The translations under genes were made by a program, and so were the position numbers. The notes beneath the pieces were generated by a model. That model saw nothing but the letters and a program-made list of their open reading frames with translations, was not told the DNA's origin and ran no database searches. From the NCBI GenBank assembly GCA_964390055.1, contig CAYMGQ010000003.1, forward strand, positions 122,825 through 186,824: a DNA stretch of 64,000 nt, in the 5' to 3' direction. Positions within the stretch are counted from its first letter, which is position 1. Every line of letters begins with the position of its first letter. The DNA comes from CAYMGQ01 sp964390055 (GTDB lineage Bacteria; Bacillota; Clostridia; Peptostreptococcales; Natronincolaceae). Below are positions 35,883 through 44,834 of the stretch, one piece after another.

Positions 35883-36428
35883 CTATTTAAAAAGGCTTTC
35901 ATATAATTTAATTGCAGAGTTAACGGCATCAATAACAGCTTTAGATGAAGTCGTAGCACCCGTGATTCCATCAATAGAATCATCATCATCCCCATCTAGT
36001 TTTAACTCAGCCTTAGCAGATTTATTTACAAATTGATCCCTAAAATCCACCTCAACAATTTTCTCTCCTAAGCTAGGAGTTTCATTGTGGGAGGCTATCC
36101 TAATACCCGCTATAACATCATCAATGTATATACCAGTTAGTTGGACAATATCCCCGCCATAACCAGATTTAACTGTTTTTATAACATAACCAATAATTTC
36201 ATCACTTTCATAGGCCACATAAGCTTCCTCTGCTAAATCAAAATCAATATCTTCAACGACACTAAAGGTATCAGCATCAGGGAAAATTTCTTTCATGTAT
36301 TCAATATTGGCCTCCATTGCCTTTTCCTCTATAATATCCTTTGTCACATTATTGGTAACCCCTAGCAGGGAACCTGATACTACAGTTATAATTACTAAAA
36401 CAATGCTAAGTTTAAAAATCTCTCGCAT
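35883..36428 (-). CDS. rnfG: Rnf complex subunit G
   Basis: 181 residues: one N-terminal transmembrane helix (about 5-25) and an FMN-binding domain. DGITGATTSSKAV near residue 155 holds the threonine that is covalently flavinylated by ApbE (S(T)GATxxS/T motif). The N-terminal motif EEKAMEANIEYMKEIFP is family-typical. ApbE itself is not encoded in this window. Confidence 0.95.
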   Translation of the reverse strand: MREIFKLSIVLVIITVVSGSLLGVTNNVTKDIIEEKAMEANIEYMKEIFPDADTFSVVEDIDFDLAEEAYVAYESDEIIGYVIKTVKSGYGGDIVQLTGIYIDDVIAGIRIASHNETPSLGEKIVEVDFRDQFVNKSAKAELKLDGDDDDSIDGITGATTSSKAVIDAVNSAIKLYESLFK

Positions 36429-36431
36429 AAA

Positions 36432-37373
36432 TTACTCCACCTCCCCATAAACCCTAGGGCCTGTATACTTATCTATTAAGGGTGCAGCAATATTCATTAG
36501 GAGTATAGAAAATCCAACTCCTTCAGGATAACCACCATAAAATCTAAATACAGATGTTAAAATGCCACATCCAAAAGCAAATATCATTTTTCCCTTAGGA
36601 GTTACTGGTGCCGACACATAATCTGTAGCCATAAAAATTGAACCTAGCATTAGACCCCCAGCTAATAAATGATAAGTCATAAAATGAAAATCAAAGCCAC
36701 CAAATATTAATGCAGAAACCCCTACAGTGGCAATATAGATAGCAGGTATATGTATAGAAATTACACCCCTATATATCAAATATATACCGCCTAATATTAA
36801 TAATATTGCCGAAGTTTCTCCCAGAGAACCTCCAATGTTGCCAAGGAACATGTCCATTAATTTAGGTGCTCCGTTTGGGACACTGGTTAAATCCTTTATA
36901 TAATTTAAAGGGGTCGCTGTTGTATAAGCATCTATCCCTGGAGCCACCCAATTAGTCATATGGGTGGTATATGATATCATCAACATAATTCTAGCGGCTA
37001 AGGCGGGGTTCATAAAATTATGGCCCAAACCTCCAAATAATTGTTTGACAATTATTATAGCAAATACAGACCCCAACACTGGTAACCACCAAGGAGCCGA
37101 GGCCGGCATATTAAAAGCCAATAAAAGCCCAGTTACAACAGCACTAAGGTCGTTAATGGTTATGGCTTGCTTTGTGATTTTTTGAAAAACAAATTCAGAA
37201 ACAATAGCTGAAAGTACAGATAATACTATAATCAAAACTGCTTTGTTTCTAAAATAATATATAGACGCCATTAAAGCTGGTAATAATGCAATAATAACAT
37301 CTAGCATAATTCCCTGAGTTGTATCATCGTCCAGAACATGTGGGGAAAAAGATACAATTAGCTTTTCTTCCAT
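36432..37373 (-). CDS. rnfD: Rnf complex subunit D
   Basis: 313-residue membrane protein of the RnfD/NqrB family with about ten helices. MATDYVSAPVTPKG near residue 247 contains the threonine for covalent FMN attachment, and GGLGHNFMNPALAAR near 113 is a further conserved block. Forms part of the ion-translocating pathway. Separated from rnfG by only three bases and from rnfC by 15. Confidence 0.95.
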   Translation of the reverse strand: MEEKLIVSFSPHVLDDDTTQGIMLDVIIALLPALMASIYYFRNKAVLIIVLSVLSAIVSEFVFQKITKQAITINDLSAVVTGLLLAFNMPASAPWWLPVLGSVFAIIIVKQLFGGLGHNFMNPALAARIMLMISYTTHMTNWVAPGIDAYTTATPLNYIKDLTSVPNGAPKLMDMFLGNIGGSLGETSAILLILGGIYLIYRGVISIHIPAIYIATVGVSALIFGGFDFHFMTYHLLAGGLMLGSIFMATDYVSAPVTPKGKMIFAFGCGILTSVFRFYGGYPEGVGFSILLMNIAAPLIDKYTGPRVYGEVE

Positions 37374-37388
37374 TTGTTTACCTCCTAT

Positions 37389-38723
37389 TTAATTACTTTT
37401 ATTTTTCCTAGAATGTCTTGCAATAATTTGGTCCTTTGCCACTTTAATAGATGGCAATAGTGGCCTTTTTGCCGGACATATGTAGGAACAGGACCCGCAC
37501 TCTATGCAATCCAATGCCCGATATCTTTCGGCCTCTTCAAATCGATTATTTAATGAATTCTCGCTAATAAATAGAGGTTGCAAATTAATAGGGCATACTT
37601 CTATACATCTTCCACATCTTATGCAATTTGATGGCTCAGGTATTGTTGCCTCCTTCTTATCGAATACTAGCAACCCAGATGTCCCTTTCACAACAGCTAC
37701 CTCATCAGTGTGCTGTGCAATCCCCATCATGGGTCCACCTAAAATGATTTTTCCAACATCATCAGCATAACCATCGCACTGTTGAATAAGATCTTTTATA
37801 GGAGTTCCTATTTTGGCCAACAAATTTTTAGGTTTTCTTACACCGTTGCCCCCTACTGTAATAACTCTTTCAATTAAAGGCATGCCAGTCCTGAAAGTCT
37901 TAGCTATCTGAGCAGAGGTTCCAACATTAAACACGATAACCCCTATATCCTTGGGCAGTCCCCCTGATGGGACCTCCCTCTTAGTAATGGCATTAATTAG
38001 TTGTTTTTCTCCCCCTTGAGGATATTTGGTTTCCAAAATTGCAATTTTTATATTATCCTCGTTCTCTACAGCCTTCAACATAGTGTCTATAGCGTCTGGC
38101 TTATTGTTTTCTATACCTATATACGCATTTTCAACACCAGCTGCCTTCATAATAATTTTTAACCCTAAAACTATATCATCAGCACCCTCCAACATTAATC
38201 TATGGTCCGCTGATAAATAAGGTTCGCATTCTGCGCCATTTAGAATAATAGTATCAATTTTATCTTCGGGTGGTGGGGATAACTTAACATGACTAGGGAA
38301 AGTAGCTCCCCCCATACCAACAATTCCAGCTTCCTTAATCATTTCTATGATTTCTTCTGATGTTATTTTATCCAAATCACCCTTGGATTCAACAGATGGA
38401 TCCTTTTCATTTTTGCCATCTGATTCAATCACCACAGCCATTCCTTCAACACCGGTATTTAAAGGAACCTCCTTTATCGCCTTAACAGTACCAGAAATGC
38501 TTGCGTGTACTGGCACACAGACGAAACCCTCTGCCCTTCCTATCTTTTGACCCACCCTTACACTATCGCCCACTTTAACAATAGGTTCACATGGACTACC
38601 AATATGTTGCTGTAATGGTATCATTACTGTAGCTGGCTCAGTCGCCTTTTCAATGGCAATTCCCTTGGTTGTGTCCTTATTTTCAGGTGGATGTATACCG
38701 CCCTTAAAAGTATAATAGCTCAT
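37389..38723 (-). CDS. rnfC: Rnf complex subunit C (NADH-binding)
   Basis: 444 residues. The N-terminal barrel contains IGSPCEPIVKVGDSVRVGQKIG; the NADH/FMN-binding Rossmann region includes GIVGMGGATFPSHVKL (near 135) and ILNGAECEPYLSADHRLM; two [4Fe-4S] motifs follow as CIRCGRCIEVCP and CIECGSCSYICP (about 365-415). RnfC exchanges electrons with NAD. First rnf gene. The complex couples ferredoxin oxidation by NAD to export of Na+ or H+, a main energy source in anaerobes of this kind. Confidence 0.96.
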   Translation of the reverse strand: MSYYTFKGGIHPPENKDTTKGIAIEKATEPATVMIPLQQHIGSPCEPIVKVGDSVRVGQKIGRAEGFVCVPVHASISGTVKAIKEVPLNTGVEGMAVVIESDGKNEKDPSVESKGDLDKITSEEIIEMIKEAGIVGMGGATFPSHVKLSPPPEDKIDTIILNGAECEPYLSADHRLMLEGADDIVLGLKIIMKAAGVENAYIGIENNKPDAIDTMLKAVENEDNIKIAILETKYPQGGEKQLINAITKREVPSGGLPKDIGVIVFNVGTSAQIAKTFRTGMPLIERVITVGGNGVRKPKNLLAKIGTPIKDLIQQCDGYADDVGKIILGGPMMGIAQHTDEVAVVKGTSGLLVFDKKEATIPEPSNCIRCGRCIEVCPINLQPLFISENSLNNRFEEAERYRALDCIECGSCSYICPAKRPLLPSIKVAKDQIIARHSRKNKSN

Positions 38724-38947
38724 TAGTTTCTCACCCCTCGTATAAGAATTATAAATTTATTATAAATATGTTAACCGTATCATGACATGTATATTGTATA
38801 ATCTATTATGTTTTTTTATAATATCTAAATGGACAATTCATAACTAGCATAACTTATATTCCTCAAGTGTTATTCATATTAGTTATTGGTTAACATTTAT
38901 TATCATTATACAACAATTCCTAAATAATTTCTATGCTTTAAGTAATT

Positions 38948-39493
38948 TCAAGACTTTTTAATATCTTTCAGTCCCTTTATTATTTGTTCTTTAACCCAAT
39001 TAATAACTCGATAGTTACTAATTGAAACCTCACCAAGAGCCTTTTTAATATCTCGACTATCTAGTTGAAACTTCTTATGGTTATAATAATGGGTATAAAC
39101 AAATTCGCATTTATCCTCTATCATCAATAAAGTGGCAATAGTTTCATCAATACGACCCAAGGGAGCCCTGTCTATATGACTATGTTTGAAGTTTGCCGTT
39201 AGCATAGTACCCTTTCCCTTTTTCGATTCAATATTAAAACTACCTCCCGACTGCAAGGTAGCAAATTTTAGCAAGGATATGCCTAATCCAATTTTTCTAG
39301 TTGTTCGTGTAGTAAAAAAAGGATCCTCCACCTTTTTGATAAGCGTTTTATCCATCCCCCTACCATTATCTTTTATTCTAATACTAAGTATATCTTTAAT
39401 GGTATTTTCTTCAACAATAATCTCTATTATTGTTGCCTCAGCTCTTATTGAATTTTGAACAATATCTAAAATATGTAAGGCTAGTTCTTTCAA
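38948..39493 (-). CDS. GHKL ATPase (histidine-kinase-like ATP-binding protein), no sensor domain
   Basis: 181 residues. The HATPase_c fold is plain: N box LHILDIVQNSIRAEA (residues ~6-20), G1 DNGRGMD (near 43), and G2 GLGISLLKFATLQSGG (near 71). No phosphoacceptor histidine domain or membrane segment is present, so it is a stand-alone ATPase of serine-kinase or chaperone type. The C-terminal ~75 residues (RAPLGRIDETIATLL onward) are family-specific. It is the last gene of the DRTGG-ATPase-DRTGG-PHP-ATPase set and lies just upstream of rnfC. In other Clostridia such a set is often next to [FeFe]-hydrogenase genes; the function is not established. Confidence 0.85.
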   Translation of the reverse strand: MKELALHILDIVQNSIRAEATIIEIIVEENTIKDILSIRIKDNGRGMDKTLIKKVEDPFFTTRTTRKIGLGISLLKFATLQSGGSFNIESKKGKGTMLTANFKHSHIDRAPLGRIDETIATLLMIEDKCEFVYTHYYNHKKFQLDSRDIKKALGEVSISNYRVINWVKEQIIKGLKDIKKS

Positions 39494-39555
39494 GAGAAAT
39501 TCCCCCTATGATATTACGAAAGCAAATTTAAGATAATATGAAATCAGTTTTTTCC

Positions 39556-40257
39556 TTATATATTTAGCAAAATATGTCTGATATCTCCCCCGGCCATATC
39601 AATAAAAAACTGGCGCTCTAATATATCCCCTAAGGAGTGAGCATCAGAATTGATAATTCTCCTATAATTAGCCAGTATAGGATATTTCTTTAATAAGGCA
39701 TTAAAATCACACTTTTGTGTAATTTCCACTGTTTTAATTTGTAAATCTGGCGGGATAAAACCTAGATTTGACAATATGCTATAGCTATTTCTATCTATAT
39801 GTGCGGGAATTGGAGTTCCACCTATTCTTATAATTTCATCTATAGTTTCCTTGAGATTTAACTTTATACCACTTATGAGCAGTGTATTATAATCATATAG
39901 AATATTATCTTCATCATCAAACACATATTGATTTCCAAAAATATTAGTTTTGTTTTTTATTTTAGGTAGCGTATCGTCTAAAATTTCCTGAAATTTTGCT
40001 GCTTTAGATATTTGATCAAAATATGCCAGTATATGAACCTCTTCTCTAGTAGTTACTTCGACACCCGGAATACATATAATATTATTTTTTTTTGCAACCT
40101 CAGTAAAACTTTTCAAATTTTTAGTACTATTATGATCAGTTATTGCAATTGCATCGAGTCCTTTCACTCTGGCCATATTAATAATATTGTTGGGTGTCAT
40201 ATTATTATCAGCGCATGGCGATAGTCCACTATGTATATGTAAGTCTACAGCAATCAT
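39556..40257 (-). CDS. PHP-domain phosphoesterase
   Basis: 233 residues. Metal-binding motifs of the PHP family: DLHIHSGLSPCAD (N-terminus), AITDHNSTKNL (near residue 40), GVEVTTREEVHILAYF (near 65), PIPAHIDR (near 150) and INSDAHSLGDI (near 208). This is a TrpH-like phosphoesterase fold, possibly acting on short nucleic acid ends or a nucleotide. Overlaps the stop of the DRTGG gene upstream by four bases, so the two are translationally coupled. Substrate unknown. Confidence 0.88.
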   Translation of the reverse strand: MIAVDLHIHSGLSPCADNNMTPNNIINMARVKGLDAIAITDHNSTKNLKSFTEVAKKNNIICIPGVEVTTREEVHILAYFDQISKAAKFQEILDDTLPKIKNKTNIFGNQYVFDDEDNILYDYNTLLISGIKLNLKETIDEIIRIGGTPIPAHIDRNSYSILSNLGFIPPDLQIKTVEITQKCDFNALLKKYPILANYRRIINSDAHSLGDILERQFFIDMAGGDIRHILLNI

Positions 40258-40598
40258 AGTTCCTCCCCCAAAAGCCCACTAAGTTTGATAGCAATTTCAT
40301 AAGCGTTCAATGGGCTTTGGAAAAGTGGAAACCCTTCCTCATTAGCTCTATTAATAGTAGCCTCATCTATTTCTGCATTTTCAGCAATTATTATACAAGA
40401 GGCCTCCCCTAAGAGTGCAACAGCAATGATATTTACATTAGTTTGTATGGTAATCCATGCATTACCTTTTTCTATATTAGCCATAACCCAACTTAACAAA
40501 TCGCCTATATAAACCCCAGTTATTGTTGTTTTATCATCCTCGTATCCCGCTACGGCCTTAAGTCCTAGTTTTGCAATCGCTTTTTTTAAAGTTAGCAC
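40254..40598 (-). CDS. DRTGG-domain protein (second copy)
   Basis: 114 residues, a single DRTGG-type domain: KKAIAKLGLKAVAG at the start, then ITGVYIGDLLSWVMANI (near 25) and NAWITIQTNVNIIAVALLGEASCIII. The domain also occurs in PEP-utilising phosphotransacetylase and HPr kinase-associated proteins and is thought to bind a ligand, but its ligand is unknown. A shorter, diverged relative of the other DRTGG gene at 41108. Overlaps the PHP gene by 4 bases. Confidence 0.82.
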   Translation of the reverse strand: MLTLKKAIAKLGLKAVAGYEDDKTTITGVYIGDLLSWVMANIEKGNAWITIQTNVNIIAVALLGEASCIIIAENAEIDEATINRANEEGFPLFQSPLNAYEIAIKLSGLLGEEL

Positions 40599-40680
40599 GG
40601 AATTTCCCTCCTATTTTGCCTGTTAATAACAGTACCCAAAAATCTCATAATAAAACATTTTGAGTGCAATTATATATGTG

Positions 40681-41103
40681 CTACCTATTGTAAACCACTA
40701 TTTTTAATTTTGTATATTTTCCTGGAATAGAATCTAGGCTAAACTCATCAGAACATCTCTTGATATTTGGCAAACCCATCCCTGCACCGAAGCCCAGTTC
40801 CCTTATTTCCTCTGTTGCAGTTGAATAACCAGCCTTCATTGCTAAATCAATATTTGCTATGCCCGGTCCCCTATCACATACACGTATTATGACCCTTTCA
40901 ATTTCAATGTCAACCTCTATGCTCCCCCCATCAGAATGTATTATCACATTCATTTCAGCTTCATAGGTTGCAATTGCAATTCTTCTTACAATCTTTGCAT
41001 CTATTCCTAGCTGTTTTAACACTTTCTTAATGCTACTTGATGCTTGACCTGCCCTATTGAAATCATCTTTTTTGATTTCATAAAAAAGTTTGATGATTAT
41101 CAC
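40681..41103 (-). CDS. RsbW-like GHKL ATPase (anti-sigma-factor-type kinase)
   Basis: About 140 residues of the SpoIIAB/RsbW fold: N box ATYEAEMNVIIHSDGG (near 47), G1 DRGPGI, and G2 GFGAGMGLPNIKR (near 105). The G2 region GAGMGLP is well conserved, so ATP binding is expected. The start is uncertain: GTG at 41103 is close to a GAGG, while a GTG at 41128-41130 in frame lies inside the upstream gene without a site. No RsbV-like partner gene is nearby. Between two DRTGG genes. Confidence 0.8.
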   Translation of the reverse strand: MIIIKLFYEIKKDDFNRAGQASSSIKKVLKQLGIDAKIVRRIAIATYEAEMNVIIHSDGGSIEVDIEIERVIIRVCDRGPGIANIDLAMKAGYSTATEEIRELGFGAGMGLPNIKRCSDEFSLDSIPGKYTKLKIVVYNR

Positions 41104-41107
41104 TTCC

Positions 41108-41488
41108 TCATTTAGTATAAAATTCTCCACAATTTTTATGGGTTATATCTGCACCCTTCAAACCTTTAGAATACAATATCCCGGAACTTACATACATAAT
41201 GTTTTTGGTTGTCATAATTGGTATTTGGTTTTCCAAGGCAAGTTCTATTGTATCCTTATCAGGCTTTTTGCCCCTAACAAAAACTATTCCAGCTATATCC
41301 AGCATTTCTGCAGTTCTAATAGTATGAGAATTTACTAAGCCTGTTAATAGTAAAGTCTTATCATCCACAAATGCTAAAACATCGCTCATCAAATCACAAG
41401 CAAATGCAGTTTTAACTTCCCGTTGCAAAAATTCTTCTCCTGCTAGTACCTCAGCCTCTAATAATTTTTGAACCTCTTGTAACCGCAT
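41108..41488 (-). CDS. DRTGG-domain protein (first copy)
   Basis: 126 residues from the ATG at 41488, preceded by GGGGGG about 10 bases upstream; the frame extends ten codons further without a better site. MRLQEVQKLLEAEVLAGEEFL and FACDLMSDVLAFV are the family start; LLLTGLVNSHTIRTAEMLDIAGIVFVRGK fits the ligand-binding core. Ends with a TGA overlapping the ribosome binding site of the ATPase gene. Function unknown; see the finding on this cluster. Confidence 0.82.
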   Translation of the reverse strand: MRLQEVQKLLEAEVLAGEEFLQREVKTAFACDLMSDVLAFVDDKTLLLTGLVNSHTIRTAEMLDIAGIVFVRGKKPDKDTIELALENQIPIMTTKNIMYVSSGILYSKGLKGADITHKNCGEFYTK

Positions 41489-41514
41489 TCTTACGTACCC
41501 CCCTAAACAAATTA

Positions 41515-42384
41515 TCATCTGATAGTTTCCAAGATCATAAATAGGCTATCCAAAAATAAGCTGTGAATTTTATATATTTCTCCACCTTCATCAATTAATT
41601 TAAGTGAGTGCTTTATATTTTTTTCATGGTGAAAAAGCATCCTTTCTATATCCCTCCATTGGGGTAGCCCCTTTGGAAAACTAATAGATGGATCAGTTTT
41701 TAGTAGTCTTGTTACAATTATCTGATGTTCTTCCAATAATTTTTTGTAAGCATTTAAGTTTAATTTCTCATCATCACCAATAAAATTATACCATTCTTCC
41801 GCCTGTTTATCCATGATTTCCATAATACTATTTATATCTTTTATAATTTCTTGGCTTATTTCTGTTTTTTCCCCAGTCAATATTATATTTTTATCTAAAT
41901 AATAAAGTTCGTTTATATAGGCATCAGGGTAATACTTTCTAACCAAGGGAAGTCTTTCCTCTATAGATTTTCTATTAGTAGAGCCAAATACATAGATCTT
42001 ATAGCCATCATCCATCTTATGTATTATGTGGGGCAACTTTCCCTTGTTTAAATCCTCTACTAGGGTCTCTATATTATTGGGGCTAGTAAAACTTGCAATT
42101 TGAATTAAATATATGGAGAATCCTCCTAAAGTTATCTCCTGGTCCCCATGGTATTCACCATTTCCTTTTGTGTTTTCTTCCCCACTTTCTGTTTCCTTTG
42201 TAATATTAACTACTTTGTCTGGAGATAAATTTGGTAAGTTTGGATAAAATACTGGTACCACAAATTTTTGGGTAATCTTTGAACCAAGAAAAATTGCTAC
42301 TATAGGTATAAAAACAAGGAAAAATATCCAATACATAATTTGCTTATTGCTCCTTCTTGATCTCTTAAATTTAATTTGTCTCAA
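41515..42384 (-). CDS. SPOR-domain membrane protein
   Basis: 289 residues from TTG at 42384, chosen because GGGAGGTAG precedes it by a good distance. A basic N-terminus (RQIKFKRSRRSNK) and a transmembrane helix at about residues 15-35, then a linker and a SPOR-like domain at about 85-155 (IYLIQIASFTSPNNIETLVEDLNKG...YKIYVFG), which in other proteins binds denuded glycan strands. The C-terminal ~130 residues are predicted helical with no recognised domain. It precedes the DRTGG genes by 26 bases and may be in the same transcript. Function unknown. Confidence 0.72.
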   Translation of the reverse strand: MRQIKFKRSRRSNKQIMYWIFFLVFIPIVAIFLGSKITQKFVVPVFYPNLPNLSPDKVVNITKETESGEENTKGNGEYHGDQEITLGGFSIYLIQIASFTSPNNIETLVEDLNKGKLPHIIHKMDDGYKIYVFGSTNRKSIEERLPLVRKYYPDAYINELYYLDKNIILTGEKTEISQEIIKDINSIMEIMDKQAEEWYNFIGDDEKLNLNAYKKLLEEHQIIVTRLLKTDPSISFPKGLPQWRDIERMLFHHEKNIKHSLKLIDEGGEIYKIHSLFLDSLFMILETIR

Positions 42385-42465
42385 AATAACTACCTCCCTA
42401 TTTAGATAATTCACTATATCTGTAGAATATCTTTGTAAATTTTATCATCTAAAATGTCATGTCCC

Positions 42466-42494
42466 TTGAATACTTGTCTTAATATATATATAAT
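42466..42494 (+). promoter_or_regulatory. Promoter of the lytic transglycosylase gene
   Basis: TTGAAT (42466-42471) and TATAAT (42489-42494) separated by 17 bases, 38 bases before the ATG at 42533. A good sigma-A-type match. Confidence 0.7.
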
Positions 42495-42532
42495 GAAATT
42501 GAGTGAAATTATTCCATAATGGGGATGATAAT

Positions 42533-43063
42533 ATGATTAGAAATTTGGTTCATCGTATTTATAATCAACGTGTATCCGAGATACAAAATCGTATACCAAT
42601 AAATCTAAATTTATCTAAAGATATAAAATCAGATTTTTCCAATATTCTAAATAAGACTATTTCTAGAAATATGCCTAGCAATATAAAAAAAGATTATGAA
42701 AAGCATATTCTAAATGCTGCCCATAAATATAATGTTCCTCCAAATCTGATTAAATCCATTATCAGTGTAGAATCTAATTTTAATCCAAATGCTATGTCAA
42801 AAGCAGGTGCGCAAGGTTTAATGCAGCTCATGCCTAGCACAGCTAAAACCTTGCATGTATCAAATCCCTGGGATCCTAAGCAAAATATTGAAGGTGGGAC
42901 AAAATATTTAAAGCAACTTTTGGATAGATATGATGGGAATGTAGAGCTGGCACTAGCTGCATACAATGCAGGTCCAGGAAATGTATCTTTATATGGAGGT
43001 ATACCTCCTTTCCCAGAAACACGAAATTATATAACAAAAGTATTAGGACAAACTAATGCATAA
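42533..43063 (+). CDS. Lytic transglycosylase (SLT domain)
   Basis: 176 residues from the ATG at 42533, with a GGGGATGAT site; a GTG ten codons upstream lacks one. The C-terminal ~115 residues form a goose-type SLT domain: IISVESNFNPNAMSKAGAQGLMQLMPSTAK (near 85, with the catalytic Glu) and LALAAYNAGPGNV (near 147). No signal peptide or lipobox is visible; the N-terminal ~60 residues are hydrophilic, so export is unclear. Monocistronic; shares a terminator with the convergent NlpC/P60 gene. Confidence 0.87.
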   Translation: MIRNLVHRIYNQRVSEIQNRIPINLNLSKDIKSDFSNILNKTISRNMPSNIKKDYEKHILNAAHKYNVPPNLIKSIISVESNFNPNAMSKAGAQGLMQLMPSTAKTLHVSNPWDPKQNIEGGTKYLKQLLDRYDGNVELALAAYNAGPGNVSLYGGIPPFPETRNYITKVLGQTNA

Positions 43064-43065
43064 AA

Positions 43066-43090
43066 AAACAAGCCTTTATCGGCTTGTTCT
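43066..43090. terminator. Bidirectional terminator between two cell-wall enzyme genes
   Basis: AACAAGCC (43068-43075) pairs with GGCTTGTT (43081-43088), with A-rich and T-rich flanks on the two sides. It lies between convergent stop codons. Confidence 0.78.
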
Positions 43091-43096
43091 TTATTT

Positions 43097-44224
43097 TTAC
43101 AATCTTCTTGCCGTGGAATACCGGCTATTGTACGTACCATAGTTTAAAGGTGAAATCATAACTTTCATGTTCCTACCAGATGATGCATGAACAAATTGCT
43201 TATCTCCTATATATATTCCAACATGACTTATGGTGGAACTCGTCCCATTATTAAAAAACACCAAATCACCTTTTTGTAACTCGCTTCTATTAACATATAC
43301 CCCCACCGTTGCCTGGGCCCTAGAACTTCTCGGGAGCTTGATACCCTTCTTGGCCAAATATTCACTATAATATGTATTTAATATATAGTAGGTAAAACCT
43401 GAACAATCAAAGCTGTTTGGCCCACTTGTTGCATATCTATAGGGTTTACCCAAGTACTTACTCGCAACTTCTTTAATGTCACTAAATATATGTCTTCTTG
43501 TTCCTGATCTACTTACAGGTTGTGACAAGTCTATTTGTAAGCCTACCCTATCACTCTTTATCCATCCATTCTTTAGATCAGGAGTAATAATATTATACCA
43601 TCCCTTATTGTATTCTTTTATATATACTTTTTCATTCTTACTTAGGGAAAACTTTCTCTGACTTGCTGGATTGTCCTTCTCAAATATATCACTATTATTA
43701 ACTAATATCCTGCCTAAAGGAAAGTTGGGAACAATTTTTATATAATCAGAATGAACAAATCCATTAGTCCCATTGTCTAATTTAACCTCATACCATTGGT
43801 CGCTTGTCCCCAAAATTTCTAACTCCATCCCATTATATAACTTGCCTATAATATCACTTTTTGTAGTCGGTGATGAGCGAAGGTTTAAAGCCGTACTAAC
43901 AGCAACTCTTCCCCTATTATAAGGCCTATTTTTGTTGTTATTATCTTGAACAATCAAATCCTTATAAATCCATCCTTGAATCGATTGGTCTCTTGAAGAA
44001 ATCTTATACCAATTCTTGTCCTTGTCCACTACTATTAGTTGAGTCCCTATAGGCAATACTTGTACTATTTTCCCATCGAAGTTGGCTGTTTCCCTTATAA
44101 TGCCTTCCTTTGCTATTACAATTGCCATATTGTCCTTTGGATGACTATAAGCCACCGAAAATGCTGTAGTAATTATGAAACTTACAAGCATAAAACAAGC
44201 TAGATATTTTCTGAATTTGTCCAT
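43097..44224 (-). CDS. SH3-domain NlpC/P60 peptidoglycan endopeptidase
   Basis: 375 residues. A signal peptide (about 1-27) is followed by bacterial SH3 repeats: one at about 32-95, a second at 103-168 with LNLRSSPTTKSDIIGKLYNG, and a more diverged third at about 170-230. The C-terminal NlpC/P60 domain (about 250-375) has the catalytic cysteine in NSFDCSGFTYYI, histidine in ISHVGIYIGD and FVHASSG. Probably cleaves stem peptides in the wall. Minus strand, alone, with a short upstream region before luxS. Confidence 0.92.
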   Translation of the reverse strand: MDKFRKYLACFMLVSFIITTAFSVAYSHPKDNMAIVIAKEGIIRETANFDGKIVQVLPIGTQLIVVDKDKNWYKISSRDQSIQGWIYKDLIVQDNNNKNRPYNRGRVAVSTALNLRSSPTTKSDIIGKLYNGMELEILGTSDQWYEVKLDNGTNGFVHSDYIKIVPNFPLGRILVNNSDIFEKDNPASQRKFSLSKNEKVYIKEYNKGWYNIITPDLKNGWIKSDRVGLQIDLSQPVSRSGTRRHIFSDIKEVASKYLGKPYRYATSGPNSFDCSGFTYYILNTYYSEYLAKKGIKLPRSSRAQATVGVYVNRSELQKGDLVFFNNGTSSTISHVGIYIGDKQFVHASSGRNMKVMISPLNYGTYNSRYSTARRL

Positions 44225-44332
44225 AAGAGATATACACCACCCATAATTAAATATAATACTTAGATTACACTATTCTATTTGTTTATTAAAAAACCTCTTT
44301 TATATTGAACTTTTTTATGGTAAAAGATAAAA

Positions 44333-44378
44333 AAAATGGTAACCTTATTTTTTATTAAAATATAAGATTGCCATTTTA
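44333..44378 (-). terminator. Probable terminator after luxS
   Basis: Imperfect inverted repeat (AAAATGGCAATCTTATA with TATAAG-G-TTACCATTTTT on the minus strand) ending in a T-run, five bases downstream of the luxS stop codon. Confidence 0.6.
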
Positions 44379-44383
44379 AATAT

Positions 44384-44833
44384 CTATTTGTATTTTTTTT
44401 TCAGTTGCTCCACTATTTCACTTGCATACTCTTTAGCTGAAAATAACGACATATCTCTGTAGTTTCCACACTGCACAGGATTAGCAGCTGGTATCTCTTT
44501 AGAACTTTTAACTTTTTCTAAGCAATTAATTAATGCCTGCCCTACTCTTTCCTCTGAGATTTCCCCAACTTTTATCAGATAAAAACCAGTTCTGCAACCC
44601 ATGGGAGATATATCAATAACATCCGGAATTTCCTCCCTGATATAACCCGCCAATAGATGTTCTAGACTATGAATAGCCGACGTCGGCATAATAGTGCTAT
44701 TAGGTTGGGTGAACCTTAAATCAAATTTTGTGATTATATCACCTTTTGGGGTGGTAATATGACCACATTTTCTTACAAATGGTGCCTTAACCTTAGTATG
44801 GTCTAGTGTGAAGCTTTCAATTTCTTTATCCAA
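44384..44833 (-). CDS. luxS: S-ribosylhomocysteine lyase LuxS
   Basis: 149 residues. The metal motif HSLEH is at residues 55-59 and the catalytic cysteine in MGCRTGFY at residue 80; a further cysteine in NPVQCGNYRDM supplies the third metal ligand. Converts S-ribosylhomocysteine to homocysteine and DPD, the autoinducer-2 precursor. Overlaps no gene; DUF3006 gene ends one base before. Whether it serves signalling or only the methyl cycle cannot be decided. Confidence 0.95.
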   Translation of the reverse strand: MDKEIESFTLDHTKVKAPFVRKCGHITTPKGDIITKFDLRFTQPNSTIMPTSAIHSLEHLLAGYIREEIPDVIDISPMGCRTGFYLIKVGEISEERVGQALINCLEKVKSSKEIPAANPVQCGNYRDMSLFSAKEYASEIVEQLKKKYK

Positions 44834-44834
44834 A

